Assembly (NCBI GenBank): GCA_050050615.1
Contig: JASFTV010000091.1
Span: forward strand, 1 to 11,351
DNA: 11,351 nt
Direction of reading: 5' to 3'
DNA from: JASFTV01 sp050050615
GTDB lineage: Bacteria > Desulfobacterota > DSM-4660 > Desulfatiglandales > HGW-15
In this document: positions 6,328-11,351 of the stretch, one piece after another
How the letters are laid out: each line of letters starts with the position of its first letter
Position numbering within the stretch: position 1 is the first letter of the stretch
Notes under the pieces: model-generated
What the model was told of the DNA's origin: nothing
The model's database searches: none
Seen by the model: the letters and a program-made list of their open reading frames with translations, nothing else
Position numbers and translations under genes: made by a program

Positions 6328-8748
6328 GTGGACAAAAAGGCGTTGCAAAAATCCATCATCGGGATGACCATGGATAAGATAATGCGATCTATCTTTTGCT
6401 TTTTTTGGATAGGGCTGTGGGTGCTTACGGGCCCTTCGATGGTTCTGGGTGCGCGTGTGGCAGGAGAGGAAGGGGTCACCGAGACCAGTCCCGAGGTGAG
6501 CCCCGGAGTCAAAAGACCCAGTCCGGTGAAGCGTCCAACGAGAGCCCCGGTTCAGCCTGCACCGCGCGCAACCAAAGAAGAGGCCAAACCAAAAAGCGCG
6601 GCCCCGCCAAAGACGCAAGCGCCGGCCACGACACAAGAGGAGGATATTCGCTATGTCACCATTGATTTCGACGATGTGGATATCCGTCTTTTTGTCAAGT
6701 TCATCAGTGAACTGACAGGCAAGAACTTTGTCATCGATCAAAGGGTCAAGGGAAAGGTGACGATTATTTCTCCCAGGAAGATCACGGTCGAAGAGGCCTA
6801 CAAGGTCTTTGAATCCGTCCTGGAGGTGCATGGCTTTACCACGGTGCCCGCGGGGGATATCATCAAGATTGTGCCGGCCGTTGCAGCCCGATCCAAGGAT
6901 GTTGAAACACGGGTTCGACCGGAGCCGATCAGCCCGGAGGACAAAATTGTCACACAACTGATCCCCCTCAAGTACGCGGATCCAAGCAATCTGAGCAAGC
7001 TCTTTGCTCCCTTGATTTCCAAGAGCAGCGTGATCGTACCCTATCCTCCGACGGGCATGTTGATCGTGACCGACGTGCTTTCCAACATCGGGCGCCTGCT
7101 ACAGATTGTGGAGGCGATTGACGTGGAGGGGATAGGTGAAGAGATATCGGTGGTTCCCCTCAAATATGCAACGGCATCGGTTATGGGAAAATCCCTGAAC
7201 GAAGTTTTTCAGAGACGGGTGAAGCGACCTGCGAAAGGTGCAGCCGCAGAGCCTTTGATCAAAGTGGTCCCTGACGACAGGACCAATGTCCTGATTATAC
7301 TGGCCTCTGAAGATGACACCTTCAGAATCAGACAGCTCATAGAGCTCTTGGATAAGGAAACGCCCCGGGGTGAAGGGGACATCCATGTCTATTACCTTCA
7401 GAATGCCAATGCCGAAGAGCTTGCCAAGGTTCTGATGGCCATTCCCACCAAAGAGGTAAAAGGGGCTGCGAAGGGAAAGGCGCCGATCGTTTCCAAGGAA
7501 CTCCAGATCGTCGCCGATAAGGCGACCAATTCCTTGGTCATCACCGCCAGTAAGGACGATTTCATGGTCCTGGAAGAGGTCATCAAGAAGCTAGATATCG
7601 CCCGGCGAATGGTTTACATCGAGGCTCTTTTCATGGAGGTGGACATAAACAAGGACTTCGATCTTGGCGTGGAATGGCAGGCCGCAGAGCCGATTGGAAG
7701 TCATGATGGCAGGGAGGTTGCCGCTTTTGGAACTTTTAGAAAGGGGGAGACGCTCGTCCCCATTGGTAAAGGGTTTTCCTTCGGCGTTCTCGGGGACATC
7801 ATCACAATAGGGGGCATCGAGTTCTCGAGCCTGACAGCAGTGATAAAGGCGGTGCAGACTGAGTCTGGTGTGCACATTCTATCTACGCCTCAGATTATGA
7901 CGACAGACAACGAAGAGGCAGAGATCGTGGTTGCAAAGAACATCCCTTTTCAAACGCGCGTTGAGACAACCACCGAGGTGACCGGAAGAGAATTTTCCAG
8001 TTTTGAATACAGGGACGTGGGGGTTACCCTTAATATTACGCCGCAGATCAATCAGGAAAGATTCGTGCGTCTCAAGATATCCCAAGAGGTAAGCCAAGTG
8101 GTCGAGGAAGAGTCCGTGCAAGGGCTACCCACGACTTTGAAACGCACTGCCAGGACCACAGTCATCATCAAAGACGGCAATACCGTGGTGATCGGCGGGC
8201 TGATTGACGATACACTGACTGAGGGGACGACGATGACACCCTGCCTCGGGACCATCCCAGGGTTCGGGTGGTTCTTTAAGTCGGTATCCGACACCGAACG
8301 CAGAACCAACCTCTATATATTCCTGACTCCCCATATCATTGAAACCCCTGCGGAAGCAGACGCCGTCTATCAGGAAAAGAAAGAGGAGATTGATAGAGTT
8401 CAGGAAGGCGCTATCAAGCTGTATGAGGGAAGAAGGGAGTCGGGAGATGATGTACGGCTGTCCGAACTAGGATATGCGTACCTCGAAGCAAAAGAGTATG
8501 ACAAAGCCAAAGAACACTTTTTGAAGGCGCTCGAGATCAATCCTGAAAATCCTTATGCACTCCTCAACATGGGGGTTGTTTACGAGGCGGAAGGAAAGAG
8601 GGGTGAGGCGATCAAGATGTATGAGAGGGTCATCTCTTTGAACCCTGATGCTGTTGCGGTGACGTCTACCGATCCAGAGAGAAAGGGACAAAGAATTGTG
8701 GATATAGCCAGGGACAACCTTGAAAGGCTCCAAGGGGTACGGAAATAG
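6328..8748 (+). CDS. gspD: Type II secretion outer-membrane secretin GspD with C-terminal TPRs
   Basis: GspD forms the outer-membrane channel. The 806-residue reading starts at GTG 6328, 11 bases after GGAGGG (6311-6316). ATG 6364 would give a more usual signal peptide (MTMDKIMRSIFCFFWIGLW...). After cleavage near 42 comes a proline/lysine-rich linker (about 53-105). N0 begins at I107 (IRYVTIDFDDVDIRLFVKFI), followed by N1 (about 208-270) and further ring-building N domains to about 430. The secretin domain has VHILSTPQIMTTDN at 515-528 and ends near RRTNLYIFLTPHII. Two TPR units follow at 712-745 and 746-779. No pilotin-binding S domain is recognisable; the TPRs occupy that end. Type IV pilus PilQ is unlikely given the neighbours and the N-domain set. 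Confidence 0.95.
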   Translation: MDKKALQKSIIGMTMDKIMRSIFCFFWIGLWVLTGPSMVLGARVAGEEGVTETSPEVSPGVKRPSPVKRPTRAPVQPAPRATKEEAKPKSAAPPKTQAPATTQEEDIRYVTIDFDDVDIRLFVKFISELTGKNFVIDQRVKGKVTIISPRKITVEEAYKVFESVLEVHGFTTVPAGDIIKIVPAVAARSKDVETRVRPEPISPEDKIVTQLIPLKYADPSNLSKLFAPLISKSSVIVPYPPTGMLIVTDVLSNIGRLLQIVEAIDVEGIGEEISVVPLKYATASVMGKSLNEVFQRRVKRPAKGAAAEPLIKVVPDDRTNVLIILASEDDTFRIRQLIELLDKETPRGEGDIHVYYLQNANAEELAKVLMAIPTKEVKGAAKGKAPIVSKELQIVADKATNSLVITASKDDFMVLEEVIKKLDIARRMVYIEALFMEVDINKDFDLGVEWQAAEPIGSHDGREVAAFGTFRKGETLVPIGKGFSFGVLGDIITIGGIEFSSLTAVIKAVQTESGVHILSTPQIMTTDNEEAEIVVAKNIPFQTRVETTTEVTGREFSSFEYRDVGVTLNITPQINQERFVRLKISQEVSQVVEEESVQGLPTTLKRTARTTVIIKDGNTVVIGGLIDDTLTEGTTMTPCLGTIPGFGWFFKSVSDTERRTNLYIFLTPHIIETPAEADAVYQEKKEEIDRVQEGAIKLYEGRRESGDDVRLSELGYAYLEAKEYDKAKEHFLKALEINPENPYALLNMGVVYEAEGKRGEAIKMYERVISLNPDAVAVTSTDPERKGQRIVDIARDNLERLQGVRK

Positions 8749-8771
8749 TTTGGAATATTGGAAGAATTGGA

Positions 8772-8924
8772 ATGCCGGAAAAATGCTCTAAGCGGAAGCG
8801 AAAATTTGGGAAAGGGCTTCCCGATTTCATAGGCGGCTGCTCCCATCATTGCGTGGAGAAGGGGAAGAAGGAAAATAGGGTCTTTACCGACCCGGAAATC
8901 AAGAGCGAGAACCTCCTATCATGA
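8772..8924 (+). CDS. Possible 50-residue small ORF coupled to gspE
   Basis: An ATG at 8772 opens 50 codons ending in TGA at 8922-8924, which overlaps the gspE start as ATGA. GGAAG at 8760-8764 is a reasonable ribosome site 7 bases upstream. The product is hydrophilic and basic, beginning MPEKCSKRKRKFGKG, with a CSHHC cluster at residues 23-27 and ending in ENLLS. It matches no family I recognise. A random 50-codon frame stays open roughly one time in ten, so it may be chance. In its favour, gspE has no ribosome site at normal distance, and coupling to this frame would supply its translation. Confidence 0.35.
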   Translation: MPEKCSKRKRKFGKGLPDFIGGCSHHCVEKGKKENRVFTDPEIKSENLLS

Positions 8925-10609
8925 GACTTATTGGTGAAATACTAAAAGAGACTTGCGGCCTCTCAGAAGAAACGCTCGAAGAGGCTTTGAAAGTCCAGGA
9001 AGAGAAAGGCGGGCGAATCGGAGAGATCCTGATCCGAATGAAGGCCATTTCGGAGGGCCATCTCTTAGAGGGATTAAGTTTGCAGTTCGGCCTTCGCTTT
9101 TTGCCCGACCTGCCCCTCGAAGACCTGAGCATCGATTTTACGGAACGGGTCCCCATTCAGTTCCTCAAAAAATACAAAATGGTACCGATCATAACCTCTC
9201 ATACGGCTTTTCTGGCCGCCAATGATCCTCTCCTTTTTCAGCCCATGGATGATCTGCGTCTACTCCTTGCTCTGGACGGGACAGAGGTTGTGCTCGCCAC
9301 CCAGTCAGCGATCCTTTCAACCATCAATTTCGCTTACGACATGCGTGATACTTCTGCTGAGCAAGTCATTCAAGGGATGCACGAGGAAGATACCGACCTG
9401 ATCATCTCCGAAATTGAAGAGACCGGTGACCTGCTGGACGATACCAGCGATGCCCCTATCATCAAGTTGGTCAACCTGATGCTTTCCCAGGCCGTGAAGG
9501 ATCGGGCCAGTGATATCCACATTGAACCCGCTCAAAACAGGCTCAAGGTTCGCTACCGCGTGGACGGGATCTTGTATGACATGCTCTCCCCTCCAAAGCA
9601 CATTCAATCGGCGCTCAGCTCACGGATCAAGATCATGGCCAAGATGAACATCGCTGAGAAAAGGCTTCCCCAGGACGGTAGGATTGAGGTCAAGATTGGA
9701 GACAAAAACATAGACATTCGCGTGTCGACCATTCCTACAGCCTTTGGCGAGCGCGTGGTCTTGCGATTGCTTGACAAGACGAGCATTCTGCTCAAGGTTT
9801 CCGACCTCGGCATGCCAAGGGAACGGTTGAAGGAGTTTGACAATCTCATCCGATCTCCCCACGGCATTATTCTGGTCACGGGCCCCACCGGCAGTGGGAA
9901 GACGACTACCCTATATGCGGCCCTTTCCACGATCAATACCACGGATATCAATATTATTACCATAGAAGACCCTATTGAATATCAGCTCGAAGGGATTGGG
10001 CAGATTCAAGTCAATCCCAAAATAGACCTCACCTTTGCCAATGGTCTGCGTTCCATCGTGCGCCAGGACCCTGACGTGATTCTGGTGGGTGAGATACGGG
10101 ACCTGGAGACCGCTGAGATCGCCATCCAGTCAGCCCTGACGGGCCATCTCGTGTTTTCCACCCTCCATACCAATGACTCGGCCAGCGCGGTCACACGCCT
10201 CATAGACATGGGCATAGAGCCTTTTTTGGTCACCTCATCGGTGATCGCCATTTTGGCCCAGAGACTGGTGCGTACCCTTTGCAACAACTGCAAGGAAGCA
10301 TACAGTCCGGACAGGGAATCCCTGCAGAACATCGGGATTATCCCGGAGATGGTGGGCGAAGGCAATGTTTATCGGGGTATAGGATGCTCTTCATGTCTCA
10401 AAACCGGATACAGGGGAAGAACCGGAATATTCGAGATGATGATGCTCGGCGACGCGCTAAACAATCTCATTCTCAAGACCTCGGATGCGAACGCCATAAA
10501 GAGGCTGGCTGTCGAGCAGGGCATGGTTGCCCTTCGCCAGGACGGTGCGCAGAAGGTGTTGGAGGGTATCACAACCATTGAGGAGGTTTTTCGCGTAACG
10601 CAACAGTAA
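8921..10609 (+). CDS. gspE: Type II secretion ATPase GspE
   Basis: GspE is the cytoplasmic hexameric ATPase that powers pseudopilus assembly, docked through GspL. The 562-residue product has an N-terminal GspE/MshE-type helical domain (MRLIGEILKETCGLSEETLE), then N2E and the ATPase core. Walker A is GPTGSGKTT (321-329). The Asp box is IEDPIEY, Walker B ILVGEIRD (387-394), and the His box lies in GHLVFSTLHTND. A four-cysteine zinc motif, C454-x2-C457 and C489-x2-C492, distinguishes GspE/PilB from retraction ATPases. ATG 8921 is the only start, because an in-frame TAG lies at 8876. No normal ribosome site precedes it; instead CCTCC sits at 8912-8916. It is the last gene before the terminator. 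Confidence 0.95.
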   Translation: MRLIGEILKETCGLSEETLEEALKVQEEKGGRIGEILIRMKAISEGHLLEGLSLQFGLRFLPDLPLEDLSIDFTERVPIQFLKKYKMVPIITSHTAFLAANDPLLFQPMDDLRLLLALDGTEVVLATQSAILSTINFAYDMRDTSAEQVIQGMHEEDTDLIISEIEETGDLLDDTSDAPIIKLVNLMLSQAVKDRASDIHIEPAQNRLKVRYRVDGILYDMLSPPKHIQSALSSRIKIMAKMNIAEKRLPQDGRIEVKIGDKNIDIRVSTIPTAFGERVVLRLLDKTSILLKVSDLGMPRERLKEFDNLIRSPHGIILVTGPTGSGKTTTLYAALSTINTTDINIITIEDPIEYQLEGIGQIQVNPKIDLTFANGLRSIVRQDPDVILVGEIRDLETAEIAIQSALTGHLVFSTLHTNDSASAVTRLIDMGIEPFLVTSSVIAILAQRLVRTLCNNCKEAYSPDRESLQNIGIIPEMVGEGNVYRGIGCSSCLKTGYRGRTGIFEMMMLGDALNNLILKTSDANAIKRLAVEQGMVALRQDGAQKVLEGITTIEEVFRVTQQ

Positions 10610-10675
10610 GGAACTGAAGAACCCTTCATATTGAAAAGAGCCGGAACCGGTAAGGGGAGGCCAATACAGTGCTGC

Positions 10676-10703
10676 GATTCTCAGCAATGAGGATCTTTTT
10701 TTT
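10676..10703 (+). terminator. Intrinsic terminator after gspE
   Basis: GATTCTCA (10676-10683) pairs with TGAGGATC (10688-10695), eight pairs including one G-U, closing a GCAA tetraloop of the stable GNRA class. Eight T residues (10696-10703) follow at once. It lies 67 bases after the gspE stop and marks the 3' end of the secretion operon. Confidence 0.85.
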
Positions 10704-10787
10704 GTTTAAGAAAAGATTATTTCATGCTCCCGTGAGTTGAGGTTATAGACAAGATTATGCTTGTCCAAAAACGAATCGGTGCTTCGT

Positions 10788-10820
10788 GCGAGTCACGGGG
10801 GTCTCTTTTCAAAAACCAAG
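10788..10820 (+). repeat. Left inverted-repeat arm of the palindromic element
   Basis: It begins GCGAGTCACGGGGGTCTC and ends in AAAAACCAAG. It differs from the reverse complement of 10970-11002 at only a few positions and matches the solo copy 1955-1983 at 27 of 29 shared positions. Confidence 0.8.
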
Positions 10821-10969
10821 GGAATGCGGGAAGGGCTATGCGAACGGGGGCAGCGAAGGCGGGCGGAGCACCTTGGCAGCCAATTCCACGGAAGTACTTC
10901 CATGGCGATTCCCAGGAGGCCTTCCGCCCGCCTCACCCATGGTCAAATGCTGATTATCGGGCACCGGCG

Positions 10970-11002
10970 TTTCGTTTTTGAAAAGAGATCCCCATGACTC
11001 GC
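10970..11002 (-). repeat. Right inverted-repeat arm of the palindromic element
   Basis: Read on the minus strand it begins GCGAGTCATGGGGATCTC and ends CAAAAACGAAA. It is the mate of 10788-10820; the 149 bases between them hold the nested inverted repeats. Confidence 0.8.
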
Positions 11003-11086
11003 GGCTCGGTGCTCATGGGAACCTGAATTGCGGACAGCATGGGCACCGTGTAAAAACAGGCGCTTACATGGTGGAAACCCCAGGTT

Positions 11087-11116
11087 TTGATTTATTTTGG
11101 ATTCCAGTGCGATAAG
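11087..11116 (+). promoter_or_regulatory. Weak candidate promoter for the broken ABC-transporter gene
   Basis: TTGATT (11087-11092) and GATAAG (11111-11116) are 18 bases apart, and each matches 4 of 6 bases of the sigma-70 boxes. A new promoter is expected here because the upstream operon is terminated at 10676-10703. The call is weak, since A/T-rich stretches produce such matches by chance. Confidence 0.25.
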
Positions 11117-11140
11117 ATAATTTGCCACAAGGAGTGAGGC

Positions 11141-11287
11141 ATGATTCATGTTGAAAATCTGACCAGATATTTTGGTGACCTCTGCGCGGTGGATGATATC
11201 AACCTGGATATCCAGCCGACACCGGCAAGGTCGAAAGCATGCTGCACACCGTGGGCAAGGAATCAAATCAGGATTGATCATTCTTAG
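11141..11287 (+). pseudogene. Remnant of an ABC transporter ATP-binding protein gene
   Basis: After a good ribosome site (AAGGAG, 11129-11134) the frame reads MIHVENLTRYFGDLCAVDDI then NLDIQP. This is the standard beginning of an ABC ATPase (GldA/CcmA/NatA type), up to the point where GEI...GPNGAGKTT should follow. Instead similarity stops at about codon 26 and the frame ends after 48 codons, with no Walker A, signature motif or Walker B. The downstream bases read sensibly in another frame (11218-11277: DTGKVESMLHTVGKESNQD, stop), which looks like the C-terminus of a different or the same protein. The simplest reading is an internal deletion that joined two gene ends. An assembly error is the alternative. 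Confidence 0.7.
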
Positions 11288-11342
11288 GTAGAAGGTTAGG
11301 ATATCTTTTGCGTTTGGCCCCTTGCCACTTCGTGAGGATTTG

Positions 11343-11351
11343 ATGAAAAAG
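11343..11351 (+). CDS. Start of a further gene, cut by the window edge
   Basis: ATGAAAAAG (M-K-K) at the very end follows GTGAGG (11332-11337) at a suitable distance for a ribosome site. A lysine-rich start fits an exported or membrane protein, and in ABC operons a permease would be expected next, but only three codons are visible. Confidence 0.3.

Larger units (their letters stand above)
10784..11005. mobile_element. Non-autonomous palindromic element (MITE-like), about 222 bases
   Basis: Two 33-base arms, 10788-10820 and 10970-11002, are inverted copies with a few mismatches. Nested inside are an 11-base perfect inverted pair, AGGCGGGCGGA at 10857-10867 with TCCGCCCGCCT at 10923-10933, and a central perfect palindrome GGAAGTACTTCC. 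The 8-base sequence TCGGTGCT occurs at 10776-10783 and again at 11006-11013, directly outside the arms, as a target-site duplication would. No credible protein is encoded inside; the short frames through it are by-products of the repeat. Mobilisation would need a transposase supplied elsewhere. Confidence 0.6.

Noticed and set aside
6295..6957. 220-codon minus-strand frame opposite gspD
   Set aside because: It lies opposite the well-conserved signal peptide and N0 domain of gspD; cysteine/arginine-rich composition is typical of an antisense shadow.
8801..8828. Hairpin GGGAA/TTCCC between gspD and gspE as a terminator
   Set aside because: The stem is short with a bulge, and no T-run follows. 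gspE would also need its own promoter, of which there is no sign.
10757..11281. Short overlapping frames on both strands in the palindromic element (74-112 codons)
   Set aside because: The frames are made of the inverted-repeat arms read through on each strand, have no ribosome sites and no recognisable family.

Overview
The window is one co-directional block on the + strand that encodes the assembly half of a type II secretion system (T2SS). The family set is a GspL with a PilM-like fold, the GspN of the delta-proteobacterial and leptospiral type, an ExeA ATPase and a secretin with TPRs. Together with moderate GC content, this suggests a Desulfobacterota (former Deltaproteobacteria) genome. 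That assignment comes from gene content, not from any marker gene. No RNA gene, CRISPR array or transposase gene was seen.

Layout: the 3' part of gspL (1-1346) runs off the left edge. It is followed by gspM (1350-1865), gspN (1990-2874), gspC (2871-3716), exeA/gspA (3721-5289), a GspB/ExeB-like protein with TPRs (5369-6037), gspD (6328-8748), a possible 50-residue small ORF (8772-8924) and gspE (8921-10609). A convincing intrinsic terminator at 10676-10703 closes the unit. Several genes are separated by only a few bases or overlap (L/M, N/C, C/ExeA). The larger gaps, before gspN, gspD and gspE, each hold something: a dispersed repeat, a pair of competing hairpins, and the small ORF. gspF and the pseudopilin genes are not here; they probably lie upstream of gspL.

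How the genes work together: GspL, GspM and GspC form the inner-membrane platform, and GspE is the cytoplasmic ATPase that drives pseudopilus assembly. GspC links the platform to the outer-membrane secretin GspD. ExeA and the GspB-like partner probably help GspD cross or assemble in the peptidoglycan. Both that partner and GspD carry TPRs.

From 10704 to the right edge the character changes. A roughly 220-bp palindromic element (10784-11005) has long inverted-repeat ends and an exact 8-bp direct repeat at its borders, so it looks like a non-autonomous transposable element. A 29-base copy of its end sits alone just before gspN (1955-1983). It is followed by a gutted ABC-transporter ATPase gene (11141-11287) and by the first three codons of a further gene (11343).
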